48,469 bases of DNA from Cyanobacteria bacterium REEB459 (GCA_018970085.1 JAGWXD010000021.1:1-48469), one strand, 5' to 3'; shown: positions 10,775 through 19,875, counted from the stretch's first letter. Notes: generated from the letters alone by a model not told the origin. A program made the numbers and translations.

Positions 10775-11075
10775 AACGATCCCGGCGGAATATAGTAAAC
10801 AACTACCACAGTAGTCGCGAGTCTAGTTAAAGACGGTGAGGCTCTTGGCTGCGAGCTCAGCCCCAGCACCTGGCTCGGTGTCTTGAGGCCAAGGGTCACA
10901 GCTCTATTAAACACGTAATTCCGCCCTGGTTGCGACATTTTCCCATCAAGCGTTTGCCCTTGTTCCTGGGGTTAGGTAGCTAGAGAAAGGACTTGGCAGC
11001 TATGCTAGAAATAGCACCTGATGACTAGTCCAATAACTAGCCCAATAACTAGAGTTAGTTTCAGGAGATTACCGC
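10775..11075. other. Divergent intergenic region between purQ and pirin gene
   Basis: About 300 bp separate two divergent genes and should hold both promoters. No protein-like frame (notably no PurS) and no tRNA were seen. The sequence CCAATAACTAG occurs twice in a row at 11030-11040 and 11042-11052. AGGAG at 11063-11067 is a good ribosome binding site for the pirin ATG at 11076. Confidence 0.55.
11030..11052 (+). repeat. Two tandem CCAATAACTAG copies before the pirin gene
   Basis: Two identical 11-base copies separated by one base lie 24-46 bases before the pirin start codon and directly ahead of its ribosome binding site. They may be an operator or a simple tandem duplication. No regulator is suggested by sequence. 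Confidence 0.5.
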
Positions 11076-11780
11076 ATGATTATCCTACGACCAGGGGAGG
11101 AACGGGGCAGTGCCAATCTTGGTTGGCTAGATAGCCGCCATAGTTTCTCCTTTAGCAACTACTATGACCCCGACCAGATGGGATTTGCCTGCCTGCGCGT
11201 CATCAACGAGGACCGAATCGGACCGGGTGGCGGTTTCCCTACCCACGGGCACCAGAATATGGAAATTGTTACCTACGTGCTCCAGGGGGCACTGATGCAT
11301 CAAGATAGTCTCGGCAACGGATCGGTGATCCAGCCCGGCGACATTCAACGCATGTCCGCCGGTACAGGCATTTTTCACAGCGAGTTCAACGCCTCTGAGA
11401 GCGAGCCTGTGCACCTGCTACAAATCTGGCTGCTGCCCGCCAGCCAAGGCCTCGCCCCGGGTTATGAGCAAATTTATGTAGCCCCAGAGCAAAAACAAGG
11501 TCAGTTACGCCTGGTGGGGTCTGACCAGGGGCACCAGGGGGCTGTTACTATTCATCAAAAGGTAGATCTTTACGCCAGTATCTTGACCTCAGGCCAGAGG
11601 GTTAGCCATACCCTAAAATCTGGCCGTGTGGCCTGGCTTCAGGTAGCCCGGGGAGCCATTGACTTGAATGGTCAAGTGCTGAGCGCCGGCGATGGTGCCG
11701 CCATTTCTGATGTCGGTTGTTTAAACCTGACGGGCATCGATAAGGAGTCAGAGTTTCTGCTCTTTGATATGGCAGCTTAG
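11076..11780 (+). CDS. Pirin family protein (YhhW/quercetinase-like bicupin)
   Basis: A bicupin of the pirin family, related to E. coli YhhW, which has quercetin 2,3-dioxygenase activity in vitro; the natural substrate is unknown. The N-terminal cupin carries the metal ligands His57 and His59 (THGHQNME) and His101 and Glu103 (IFHSEF), exactly the YhhW pattern. The protein begins [10 protein letters not shown] and has the family's [15 protein letters not shown]. At 234 residues it is full length. A good AGGAG lies eight bases before the ATG. It converges with prs across a 65-bp gap that contains two hairpins. Expression may respond to stress, but only by analogy with the family. Confidence 0.93.
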   Translation: MIILRPGEERGSANLGWLDSRHSFSFSNYYDPDQMGFACLRVINEDRIGPGGGFPTHGHQNMEIVTYVLQGALMHQDSLGNGSVIQPGDIQRMSAGTGIFHSEFNASESEPVHLLQIWLLPASQGLAPGYEQIYVAPEQKQGQLRLVGSDQGHQGAVTIHQKVDLYASILTSGQRVSHTLKSGRVAWLQVARGAIDLNGQVLSAGDGAAISDVGCLNLTGIDKESEFLLFDMAA

Positions 11781-11798
11781 ATATGGCAACTTAACCGT

Positions 11799-11840
11799 CT
11801 CCACTAGCCAGTGGAGCCAAGGGGATAGACAATAACCCCT
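11799..11840. terminator. Paired hairpins between convergent pirin and prs genes
   Basis: CTCCACT (11799-11805) pairs perfectly with AGTGGAG (11810-11816) around a 4-base loop. AGGGG (11820-11824) pairs with CCCCT (11836-11840). They sit between two converging stop codons, as expected for a bidirectional terminator. There is no long T-run on either strand, so intrinsic termination is uncertain. Confidence 0.4.
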
Positions 11841-11845
11841 AAAGC

Positions 11846-12841
11846 CTATCGAAACATACTACTGACAGAACTTTCATCGTGAATACGCCAGATTGTTTCA
11901 CCCAGCAAATTAGCCATAGATAACACCGTTAGCTGTTTAAATTGACGACTGGGGGGAATGGGAATGGTGTTAGTCACGATGACCTCCTCAAATAAACCAC
12001 CCGACAGCCGTTCGATCGCTGGAGTTGAAAACACCGGGTGGGTAGCACAGGCGTATATCTGACGGGCCCCATGCTGTTTCAGCAGTCGTGCTCCTGCACA
12101 GATAGTGCCGGCGGTGTCAATCATATCGTCCACCAGGACTGCCGTTTTATCCCGTACATCCCCTACCACGTTGAGCACCTCAACTGTATTGTGGGCCTGG
12201 CGGCGCTTATCGATCATGGCTAGGGGGGCATCGTTGAGCTTTTTAGCAAAGGCCCGGGCCCGGGCTACCCCACCGACATCGGGGGAAACCACCACCAGGT
12301 CTGGCAGGTTTTTACTGGCAATATAGTCAGTCAATACGGGACTGCCATAGACATGATCACAGGGGATATCAAAGTAGCCCTGAATTTGGGCGGAGTGTAG
12401 ATCGATAGCGAGCACCCGATTAGCCCCTGCTGTTGTAATCTGATTAGCCACTAACTTGGCTGTAATCGATTCACGACCAGCGGTTTTGCGATCGGCCCGA
12501 GCATAGCCATAGTAGGGAACCACGGCGGTAATCTGGCGAGCTGAAGCCCGACGGCAGGCATCGATCATAATTAAAAGTTCCATCAGGTTATCGTTTACCG
12601 GATGGCAGGTGGGCTGAATTAAGTAAACATCACAGCCTCGAATCGACTCTTCAATCTGTATGTAGACTTCTCCGTCAGCAAATAGCTTCCGCACCATCGG
12701 ACCCAGATCAATACCCAGGTAACGAGCTACCTCCTTGGAGAGTTCCACATTGGCAGAACCAGAAAATAGCCTTAGACGATTGTTGTCACTCAGGGCGGGT
12801 AACAGGGGATTCACTAGCGGCAAGGTGGCAGAAGGGATCAC
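11846..12841 (-). CDS. prs: Ribose-phosphate pyrophosphokinase (PRPP synthetase)
   Basis: Makes phosphoribosyl pyrophosphate from ribose-5-phosphate and ATP for nucleotide, histidine and tryptophan synthesis. Visible motifs are RLFSGSANVELSKEVA near the N-terminus, FADGEVYIQIEESIRG, the flexible loop PYYGYARADRKTAGRESI, the LHSAQIQGYFDIP stretch and the PRPP-binding loop VLVDDMIDTAGTI. No ATG fits the start: three in-frame GTG codons lie at 12883, 12850 and 12841. I took 12841 (331 residues) because conserved sequence starts just after it and this is the usual cyanobacterial length. The longest form would be 345 residues. Confidence 0.96.
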   Translation of the reverse strand: MIPSATLPLVNPLLPALSDNNRLRLFSGSANVELSKEVARYLGIDLGPMVRKLFADGEVYIQIEESIRGCDVYLIQPTCHPVNDNLMELLIMIDACRRASARQITAVVPYYGYARADRKTAGRESITAKLVANQITTAGANRVLAIDLHSAQIQGYFDIPCDHVYGSPVLTDYIASKNLPDLVVVSPDVGGVARARAFAKKLNDAPLAMIDKRRQAHNTVEVLNVVGDVRDKTAVLVDDMIDTAGTICAGARLLKQHGARQIYACATHPVFSTPAIERLSGGLFEEVIVTNTIPIPPSRQFKQLTVLSMANLLGETIWRIHDESSVSSMFR

Positions 12842-13082
12842 AGCAAGCACTCTCGGGGATTTTCTCCAAGCAAATCCTAGCACTTCAAATTAAAAACTTT
12901 CTGAGCATTTATTCTCATTACTGTCAGGAATTTCTAGAATTCGTGCCGTTTAGATCCAGGGTCGGCCCGATCGCTGGCCCTTAGCCGCTCAGCCCCTGAT
13001 AATGGCCCCGCCCACCCAAGGCCATAGGTTGACAGCAGGTCGTGAATCCTCCGTGACGGTTCTCTATGGAAATCTCTATGGG

Positions 13083-13136
13083 TAAAGAAAAAGTCTGTCT
13101 GGCGGGGTTATACCCCCCGATGCCAGAACATCGGGG
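13083..13136 (-). terminator. Terminator-like hairpins downstream of the get3d region
   Basis: Reading leftwards, CCCCGATG and CATCGGGG (13115-13122 and 13129-13136) form a perfect 8-bp stem with a 6-base loop. A small GGGG/CCCC hairpin and then a T-rich run (A-rich on the plus strand, 13087-13092) follow. This suits the 3' end of the minus-strand transcript that starts with the Get3d gene, and implies that the transcript extends about 180 bases past its stop codon. Confidence 0.5.
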
Positions 13137-13146
13137 CAGCTTAGGC

Positions 13147-13329
13147 CTAGACCCTAAAAGATAGACCCGGACCGGTTAGACGCCTTATCACCCGGCGATG
13201 GCCATCTTTTTTTAGACGGTAGGCTCTCTCTGGCAACTTCTTGCTGTAACCAGGGGCTTGCTGTTGGCGGTACTTGGCTGCCAACAGCCCCTTTAAAATT
13301 CCGTCCCAGGATTTAACCGGGGGTGGCAA
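13147..13329 (-). CDS. Possible small basic protein after get3d (60 aa), unrecognised
   Basis: An open frame begins with TTG inside the last codons of the Get3d gene (17-bp overlap, different frame) and stops just before the terminator-like hairpins. The product is rich in Lys, Arg and Gln, with segments such as [17 protein letters not shown] and [16 protein letters not shown] do not recognise it. Its position between the Get3d stop and the hairpins shows it is probably transcribed, but no ribosome binding site was found. A strong inverted repeat (13253-13291) within it could equally mean this is structured 3' untranslated RNA. Low confidence as a gene. Confidence 0.3.
   Translation of the reverse strand: MPPPVKSWDGILKGLLAAKYRQQQAPGYSKKLPERAYRLKKDGHRRVIRRLTGPGLSFRV
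13253..13291. repeat. Inverted repeat, 12-bp arms with a 4-base bulge
   Basis: GGGGCTTGCTGTTGGC (13253-13268) pairs with GCCAACAGCCCC (13280-13291) around an 11-base loop, leaving four bases bulged in the longer arm. It lies 22 bases beyond the Get3d stop codon. No T-run follows in either direction, so it may be an mRNA-stabilising structure or a dispersed palindrome and not a terminator. Confidence 0.6.
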
Positions 13330-14494
13330 AGCGAATTTTCAGGTAATCGTCTTCCATCTTCGCCCCCGCCGGTTCCAGCGCGGCCAGGGCTTGAGGTAGA
13401 ACTAAATTGCGGCGATGATTGCCAATTCGAACATTCAGTTCGTCGGCGGATTTACTCAATTCAATCTTGTCTTTGGCAATACCGGGTAAGTAAAGCTCCA
13501 GGCTGTACTGATTGTTTTCTTGAGTCACCCGCAGGGTGGTTTCTTTGTAGTACACCTGAGTAGGGTCTTCCTCAGCATAGAGGGTCTGTTTTAGCCGCTG
13601 TAGTGCCTCCAGGCCACACATCTCATCGGCAAACAATGGAATTTCCTTAACCGGCAGGGGACGAAAGTTTTCCTGGATTTCATGCCTGTAGCGCTGCTGT
13701 TTATCCTTCATACTCTGAAAGAACGGATCCTGCACAGTATCAGGAATAATGCGGTTGGCAATCACCAAATCGGTACCCACATTGTAGAGACTTAGATAGG
13801 CGTGGGCCCGTAGGGACTCTTTGATCACCATCTTCTCGGGATTGGTCACCAGCCGTACCGAGGTGGTGCTGGCATCAGTGAGGACCTTCTCCAGGGCAAT
13901 TAACTGTTCGTAGAACTCGTAGGGGGCATCCATGACCTCCTTAGTCGGCAGGGAAAAGCCTGCCACCGGCCGAAAGAAGGGCTCTACCAGGGGCCTCAGG
14001 GCCTCAGAAACAGCTTGAAAGGGTTTATACAGTTTGCGCATATACCACCCCGCCACCTCTGGCAGACTGAGCAGGCGTAGGGCAGTGCCGGTGGGGGCGG
14101 AGTCGATAATCAGAACATCGTATTCTCCTTCGTCGTAATGCCGTTTCATTCGCACCAGACTAAAGATTTCGTCCATACCCGGCAAGATAGCCAGTTCTTC
14201 GGCCTCGATACCCTCTAGGCCACGAGCCTGCAAAACATTGGTAATATAGCGTTTTACCGCGCCCCAATTACCTTCTAATTCGAGCAGGGCGTCTAACTCT
14301 GCTCCCCAGAGGTGGGGGTGCACCGGTCGAGGATCGTGCCCCAGTTCCAGATCAAAACTATCGGCCAGGGAGTGGGCTGGATCTGTACTCAGGACTAGGG
14401 TTTTATAACCTAGTTCTGCACAGCGGAGGCCTGTAGCCGCCGCTACAGAGGTTTTGCCAACTCCGCCCTTACCCGTCATTAACAGTACCCGCAT
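13313..14494 (-). CDS. Get3/ArsA-family ATPase with C-terminal alpha-crystallin-like domain (Get3d type)
   Basis: A deviant-Walker P-loop ATPase of the Get3/TRC40/ArsA family. Residues 8-16 are GKGGVGKTS, followed by [17 protein letters not shown] (switch I region) and [15 protein letters not shown] (switch II). After about residue 313 comes a beta-rich tail with [15 protein letters not shown] and [15 protein letters not shown], an alpha-crystallin/Hsp20-like domain. That fusion is the hallmark of Get3d, a clade in cyanobacteria and plastids whose structure in Nostoc has been described. Its clients are not established. The paired metal-binding Cys motif of eukaryotic Get3 is not seen. ATG start at 14494, 393 residues. 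Confidence 0.9.
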   Translation of the reverse strand: MRVLLMTGKGGVGKTSVAAATGLRCAELGYKTLVLSTDPAHSLADSFDLELGHDPRPVHPHLWGAELDALLELEGNWGAVKRYITNVLQARGLEGIEAEELAILPGMDEIFSLVRMKRHYDEGEYDVLIIDSAPTGTALRLLSLPEVAGWYMRKLYKPFQAVSEALRPLVEPFFRPVAGFSLPTKEVMDAPYEFYEQLIALEKVLTDASTTSVRLVTNPEKMVIKESLRAHAYLSLYNVGTDLVIANRIIPDTVQDPFFQSMKDKQQRYRHEIQENFRPLPVKEIPLFADEMCGLEALQRLKQTLYAEEDPTQVYYKETTLRVTQENNQYSLELYLPGIAKDKIELSKSADELNVRIGNHRRNLVLPQALAALEPAGAKMEDDYLKIRFATPG

Positions 14495-14796
14495 GTGGGT
14501 TGCCTCGCCTTTTAAATAATGTTTCCTTGAGCTTTAGTGAATTCAGCTAGATGGCTTGCCGGAAGACCTCCTCCCCCGTGTGCCCAATCTCGAGCCTAAT
14601 GTTAGGCCCAATGATTACCTGATTCTAATCTATAGGGTTTTAGGGGTTTCTGCCGCCTTCCTGGTGCTCAAAGCGCGATCGCCCGGGTTGCCAGGCAAAA
14701 TTGCTGCACTGGTTACTCTCCCTTACCCCTTGCCTAGGCTTCAACATCCTGATTGAATAGGGGCTAAAGATAAACTTTTTTAAACAGGAAGGCCCC
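14495..14796. other. Divergent intergenic region between get3d and glgA
   Basis: About 300 bp hold the promoters of two divergent genes. A 66-codon frame here (14556-14756) has no recognisable protein and is not annotated. A HIP1 octamer is present near 14675. AGGAAGG at 14786-14792 is the ribosome binding site for glgA. Confidence 0.5.
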
Positions 14797-16272
14797 ATGT
14801 ATATCGTCCAAGTTGCGTCAGAATGCGCTCCCGTAATCAAGGCTGGTGGCCTGGGCGATGTAGTTTATGGGCTGAGTAGCGAACTTGAAGGACAGGGCCA
14901 TTGCGTTGAAATTATTTTGCCCAAGTACGATTGTATGCGCTACGACCATATTTGGGGGCTCCACGATGCCTATCGCGACCTGGTAGTTCCTTGGTATGGC
15001 ACCGATATTCGCTGTGATGTGTTTTGTGGCTGGGTGCACGGGCGCTTGTGCTTTTTTATTGAGCCTAAGTCGTGGGAAATGTTCTTTAACCGGGGTTGCT
15101 ACTATGGCTGCTACGACGACCCCATGCGGTTTGCTTTTTTTAGTAAGGCCGCCCTGGAATTTCTGTTGCGCAGCAACAAACGTCCCGACGTGATTCACTG
15201 CCATGACTGGCAAACCGGCCTGATCCCGCCGATGTTGTTTGAAATTTATAAGTACAACGGCATGGAGTTTCAGCGTACTCTCTATACCATCCACAACTTT
15301 AAGCATCAAGGTATCGGGGCGAACGAAATTCTTGAGGCTACTGGCCTGAATCGGGATGACTACTATTTTCAGTACGACCGGCTGCGAGATAATTTCAACC
15401 CCTTTGCCATTAACTTTATGAAGGGCGGGATTACCTATGCCAATCACGTCAATACCGTCTCCCCTTACCACGCCTGGGAGGCCCAGCATACCGATCAGGG
15501 GTTTGGGTTGGGCCATACCCTCCACACCCATCAACATAAGTTTTCTGGCATCCTCAATGGGATTGACTATAGGGTTTGGAATCCGGAACTGGATCCCTAT
15601 ATTCCCCATCCCTACAGTCTCACCACCTTTGAAGATAAGGCCCTGAACAAGAAGGAACTGAGAGAGCGACTATTACTGCGCCAGTGCGATCGTCCTCTGG
15701 TGGCGTTTATTGGTCGACTGGATGACCAGAAGGGCGTCCATCTGGTACACCACGCCATTTATCACACCCTTGCCCGGGGTGGGCAGTTTGTTCTGCTCGG
15801 TTCAGCCACCGAAAAGGGTATCAACGACTGGTTCTGGCACGAAAAGTTACACCTCAACGACAACCCCGATGTTCATTTAGAAATTGGTTTTAATGAAGAA
15901 TTGGCCCACCTGATCTATGCTGGGGCCGATATGATTGTAGTGCCCAGCAATTTTGAACCCTGTGGGCTGACCCAGATGATCGGGCTTAAGTACGGCACGG
16001 TGCCCATTGTTCGGGGGGTTGGCGGTTTGGTGAACACCGTCTTTGACTGGGACTACGATAGTTTCCATGAACCCCAGGAACGCAATGGCTTCGTCTTCTT
16101 TCAAACCGACTATGGGGCGCTGGAATCGGCTATGAATCGGGCCTTTGATATCTGGCAACAGCACCCCCAAACCTTTCGGCAACTGGCCCTACAGGGAATG
16201 GCTTACGACTTCTCCTGGAACCATCCGGGGCAGGCCTATGTCGATCTCTATGAGTATATCCGCCATAAGTAG
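14797..16272 (+). CDS. glgA: Glycogen synthase (ADP-glucose, GT5)
   Basis: Elongates alpha-1,4-glucan chains from ADP-glucose, storing fixed carbon as glycogen. The ADP-glucose-binding motif KAGGLGDV starts at Lys15. HCHDWQTGL, FIGRLDDQKGVHLV and the C-terminal PSNFEPCGLTQMIGLKYG, which carries the catalytic Glu, are all intact, as is VRGVGGLVNTV. The 491-residue length and the N-terminal YDCMRYDHIWGLHDAYR stretch match one of the two GlgA isoforms commonly found in cyanobacteria. Which isoform it is should be settled by phylogeny. A strong ribosome binding site (AGGAAGG) precedes the ATG. Confidence 0.95.
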   Translation: MYIVQVASECAPVIKAGGLGDVVYGLSSELEGQGHCVEIILPKYDCMRYDHIWGLHDAYRDLVVPWYGTDIRCDVFCGWVHGRLCFFIEPKSWEMFFNRGCYYGCYDDPMRFAFFSKAALEFLLRSNKRPDVIHCHDWQTGLIPPMLFEIYKYNGMEFQRTLYTIHNFKHQGIGANEILEATGLNRDDYYFQYDRLRDNFNPFAINFMKGGITYANHVNTVSPYHAWEAQHTDQGFGLGHTLHTHQHKFSGILNGIDYRVWNPELDPYIPHPYSLTTFEDKALNKKELRERLLLRQCDRPLVAFIGRLDDQKGVHLVHHAIYHTLARGGQFVLLGSATEKGINDWFWHEKLHLNDNPDVHLEIGFNEELAHLIYAGADMIVVPSNFEPCGLTQMIGLKYGTVPIVRGVGGLVNTVFDWDYDSFHEPQERNGFVFFQTDYGALESAMNRAFDIWQQHPQTFRQLALQGMAYDFSWNHPGQAYVDLYEYIRHK

Positions 16273-16317
16273 TGAAATCCTGATTTTCTCTGCCTTGCCG
16301 ATATTCCGGCTGCTGAA

Positions 16318-17181
16318 ATGGGCAGTCTGAGGACAGAATTTACTCTCCCCATGATTCCTTCTTCTCCCTCTCCCCTGACCCGGGCCCAACTCCTGCAAGG
16401 TCAGGGTGATGCCCTCTATGCCCTGGGTCGCTATAGTGAAGCCCTGAGTCGCTTCCAGGCTGCCTTGGAACTGCAGCCCGACAGTTACGAACTCTGGACC
16501 CTCCATGGGTTTACCCTGACTGCGCTGAAGTGTTTTGAAGCCTCTTTAGAAAGCTATAATCAGGCTCTGACTCGTTGCCCCAATCACTCCCTGGCCTGGC
16601 ATGGTAAGGGGCATTCCCTGGCCAGATTGAGTCATTTTGAAGAAGCTGCCAGCCACCTACAGCAGGCTGTGCGGCTTAACCCCGCCGATACCAAGGCCTG
16701 GTATAACCTGGGGACGGCCCAAAACCATCTGGGTCGTTACCGAGAGGCGATCGCTAGTTTTGAGCAAAGCCTCAGCCTCAACCCCAGAGACCACCACTGC
16801 TACTATAACCAGGCAGTCGCCTTCCACGGTTTACAGGCCTACGAAAACGCCTTGCAGGTATTGCAGAGCGCCCTAAGACTTAAGCCCGATAGTCACTACA
16901 TCTGGAATCAACGGGGTACCACCCTACTGCAACTGGGGCGCTATGGTGAGGCGATCGCCAGTTTTGAGACATCCCTCCAATGCCAGGCCCACAACCCCAA
17001 TGCCTGGTATGGCAAAGCCCGGGTCTATGCCATGATGCATGACCTGGATAAAGCTCTAAAAAACCTCTATCGCACCTTTGTCATTAGTCCCTACATCTAT
17101 CGGGTGATGGTGCAGATAGACAACCACTTTGACTTGATTCGGGCCGAAACTGAATTTCAACGCCTGGTGGATAACGAGTAA
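16318..17181 (+). CDS. Tetratricopeptide repeat protein
   Basis: Almost the entire 287-residue protein is TPR helical repeats, about seven in number. Recurring signatures include ALYALGRYSEALSRFQAAL, AWYNLGTAQNHLGRYREAI and LLQLGRYGEAIASFETSL. TPRs bind other proteins, and no partner or catalytic domain is visible. There is no signal peptide, so it is probably cytoplasmic. It starts 46 bp after glgA on the same strand and may be cotranscribed. Met12 (16351) is an alternative start. It converges on the CHASE2-GGDEF-EAL gene. Confidence 0.85.
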   Translation: MGSLRTEFTLPMIPSSPSPLTRAQLLQGQGDALYALGRYSEALSRFQAALELQPDSYELWTLHGFTLTALKCFEASLESYNQALTRCPNHSLAWHGKGHSLARLSHFEEAASHLQQAVRLNPADTKAWYNLGTAQNHLGRYREAIASFEQSLSLNPRDHHCYYNQAVAFHGLQAYENALQVLQSALRLKPDSHYIWNQRGTTLLQLGRYGEAIASFETSLQCQAHNPNAWYGKARVYAMMHDLDKALKNLYRTFVISPYIYRVMVQIDNHFDLIRAETEFQRLVDNE

Positions 17182-17265
17182 GACCGGGTTTTTAAGTTCA
17201 GATTCAGTCCAGATTTAGGCCAGAGTAGGGCTCTAGCCCAGGCCACAGAAGGTCCCTGGTGTCAG

Positions 17266-19875
17266 CTATGCAAGGTTACTCTGCGGTGAGACCTGAGCTC
17301 TGCCCCAAAACTGCTGCAGATCCCCCGTTCCCAGCTGCTGTAGTAACTCTTCGGCAGCTTCCTTAGTTAGAGGTTTGGCAAAAAAATAACCCTGGCCGTA
17401 GTGACAGCCCTCCTGGCTAAGCATAGTCACCTGTTCTGCCCTTTCCACCCCCTCTGCGACCACCTCCATCCCCAGGGTTTTGGCCAGGGTGAGGATAGTT
17501 TGAATAATAGCCCAGTCTTCTCGACCCACAAAGGACTTATCGATTTTTAGAGTATCCATAGGAAAGCGGTGCAGATAACTTAAGGATGAATAGCCAGTAC
17601 CAAAATCATCAATAGACAGCTTTAAATCAAAAGACTTTAATTTCAGCATTAGATCAATAGCCCGGTCTACATCTCCCATTACCATGCTTTCAGTAATTTC
17701 CAGACGAATGCGGTCTCCCCTCACCCGGGTTTCCTGAAGGATGTTTTCCACCTGAGCAATCAGATCGGACTGGCCAAACTGCCGATTTGATAGGTTAATA
17801 CTCATGGTTATCTGTTGGTGCTGTGGGAAGGCCTGGTGCCACTGCTGTAGCTGTTGACAGGCTTCCCGGAAGATCCACTGCCCCAGGGCCATAATTAACC
17901 CCGTTTCCTCTGCCGCTGGAATAAAGGTGCCTGGTAAAACCAGGCCGCGGTCTTTCTGGTGCCAGCGTACCAGGGCCTCAAAACCCGCCAGTTCCCCCGT
18001 ATGAAGTCGAATAATGGGTTGGTAGTAAAGTAAAAATTCTTGATTATCCAAAGCCGTAATCAGATCGCTCTCCAGTTGCAGTCGATTGATTGCGTCGGTC
18101 AACATACTGGAAGCAAAAATCTCAAATCTGGATTTACCTAAGGCCTTGGCCCGATACATAGCGGTGTGGGCATCCCGTAGCAAATCTGCTGGTCGATGGT
18201 CTAAGCCGACGTAGCTAATAGCCAGGCCCATGCTGATGGTGCTGGGCAGTTTTTGCCCAGCCAGGGTGATGGGTGCCGACAGATGATCCTGGAGGGCATC
18301 CATGCACCGTCCCACCCTATCGCCATCCAGATTGGTCAATAATAGGCCAAACTCGTCGCCCCCCAGCCGCGCCGCCTTAGCCTCGGGGGGGGCAAATTTT
18401 AACAGCCGTTGGGCTATCACCCGCAGTACCTGATCGCCGGCCTGGTGCCCCAGGCTTTCGTTAATCACCTTGAATCGATCAACCCCCATGAACACCGTAA
18501 TTACTGGCAGACTGACAGGCTGCTGGAGAGCATCTTTAATGCTGATTAAAAAGGCTTCCCGATTAGGTAGACCCGTCAGGGAGTCGTGGGTCCTGCTATA
18601 AATTAATTTGTAGGCAATCACCACCGCAACTGTGCCTACCACCCCCATGATGGGCTCTACCAGGGGTAGCCAGAATAGCTGGCTGACCCCCAGCCACCCC
18701 AAGCCCCCCAGCAGTATCATCACTCCCACGCTGCCAGCAAATAGGGCCATGGGGCGATGAATCAGCAGCACCCAGGTCAGGCTGCCGGCGACTACACACC
18801 AACCCCAAAGCCACAGACCCTCGGCCCAGGGAGCCAGGAACCGGTACAGAGCTGGCTGACCTTCGGTTAAATCCAGTAGCTGGCTGACCATTTGAGCGTG
18901 AATAGCGACCCCTGACATTTTAAAATCCCTGGTCTGGCTAAAACTAAAGGGGGTAGAAAAGCGGTCCTTAAGACTGGGAGCGACTGAACCAATCAATACC
19001 ACTTTGTTGGTAATCCAGCTGGGATCAAACTGGCCACTCAACACCTGACTAATGGAAAGCTGGTACTGGGAAATATCCTGCCCACGGTAGCGCAGCAAAA
19101 TTTGATAACCACTGTTATCGACGGTTTGATAACCACCGTCCTGGGCTGATAGGGCTGGGATGGGAACTCCGCCCAGATAAAGGCTGTTCTTGCTTTTATC
19201 GAACCGAAAGGATAGGGGGGGGTGGTGGTCCGTCAGAACTACCCGTAGAGCAAAGGAATAGTGTTTTGCTGTCTTGCCTGAAACGAATAACAGGTTGCGA
19301 CGGATGATATCGTCTGAATCGGTGGGGAAGTCGTTAAAGCCCACCCGGTCTGGTGGCACGGTGGGCGGGGGCGGCACCTCACTGCCGTCTGAAACCGTAT
19401 CAACTTTCTTAATGACGATGACATTGCTGGCGGCCAATTGCTGAATTAAATCCCTAGAACCGGGGGGATGAGGGGTACTACGATATAAATCTAGCCCGAT
19501 CACGCTGGGGTGGTGGGACTGTAGTTTTCGCAGCACATTGGCCAGTTGGCCATCGACCAGGGGCCAGCCATACTGGCGAATGTCACCCTCAGTAATGCCA
19601 ATAATGGTGACGCGAGGGTGAAGATCCCGACTGGGTTGCGATCGCACCAGCCCATCAAAGAGAAATAATTCCAGCGGCTCGATGACCCCTAACCACTTCA
19701 CGCCGCTGACAAAGGCCCCCGCCAGCACACTGGAGAGGAGCACAATTTTAGTTCCGGTGGCCGCAAGCTTACCGGCGGATTGGTATAAAAAGGGAGGAAA
19801 GATAATTTGTCGGATCCGATCACCAAGGCGGACAGAGCGAGCTTTTACAGTAGCAGGAACCTTTGATCGTGGCAT
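17266..19875 (-). CDS. CHASE2-GGDEF-EAL membrane protein (cyclic di-GMP turnover)
   Basis: A bifunctional-type cyclic di-GMP protein. One membrane segment (about 42-60) leads to an extracytoplasmic CHASE2 sensor (about 65-340). Three more membrane segments (about 350-425), a GGDEF domain (about 428-590) and an EAL domain (about 600-855) follow. GGDEF is intact at 505-509 and EAL at 633-635. DDFGTGYSS (756-764), IRLEITES, DTLKIDKSFV and VVAEGVE are also kept, so both synthesis and hydrolysis are possible. The inhibitory RxxD site ahead of GGDEF is absent (Pro and Ala at the key positions), suggesting no product inhibition. The ligand sensed is unknown. 869 residues. Confidence 0.95.
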   Translation of the reverse strand: MPRSKVPATVKARSVRLGDRIRQIIFPPFLYQSAGKLAATGTKIVLLSSVLAGAFVSGVKWLGVIEPLELFLFDGLVRSQPSRDLHPRVTIIGITEGDIRQYGWPLVDGQLANVLRKLQSHHPSVIGLDLYRSTPHPPGSRDLIQQLAASNVIVIKKVDTVSDGSEVPPPPTVPPDRVGFNDFPTDSDDIIRRNLLFVSGKTAKHYSFALRVVLTDHHPPLSFRFDKSKNSLYLGGVPIPALSAQDGGYQTVDNSGYQILLRYRGQDISQYQLSISQVLSGQFDPSWITNKVVLIGSVAPSLKDRFSTPFSFSQTRDFKMSGVAIHAQMVSQLLDLTEGQPALYRFLAPWAEGLWLWGWCVVAGSLTWVLLIHRPMALFAGSVGVMILLGGLGWLGVSQLFWLPLVEPIMGVVGTVAVVIAYKLIYSRTHDSLTGLPNREAFLISIKDALQQPVSLPVITVFMGVDRFKVINESLGHQAGDQVLRVIAQRLLKFAPPEAKAARLGGDEFGLLLTNLDGDRVGRCMDALQDHLSAPITLAGQKLPSTISMGLAISYVGLDHRPADLLRDAHTAMYRAKALGKSRFEIFASSMLTDAINRLQLESDLITALDNQEFLLYYQPIIRLHTGELAGFEALVRWHQKDRGLVLPGTFIPAAEETGLIMALGQWIFREACQQLQQWHQAFPQHQQITMSINLSNRQFGQSDLIAQVENILQETRVRGDRIRLEITESMVMGDVDRAIDLMLKLKSFDLKLSIDDFGTGYSSLSYLHRFPMDTLKIDKSFVGREDWAIIQTILTLAKTLGMEVVAEGVERAEQVTMLSQEGCHYGQGYFFAKPLTKEAAEELLQQLGTGDLQQFWGRAQVSPQSNLA

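Noticed and set aside
14556-14756. 66-codon plus-strand frame before glgA
   Set aside because: No family resemblance, TTG start without ribosome binding site, and it lies in a divergent promoter region.
17210-17255. Terminator between the TPR gene and the GGDEF-EAL gene
   Set aside because: A GGGCT/AGCCC hairpin with extra GGCC pairing can be drawn, but it is short and lacks T-runs.
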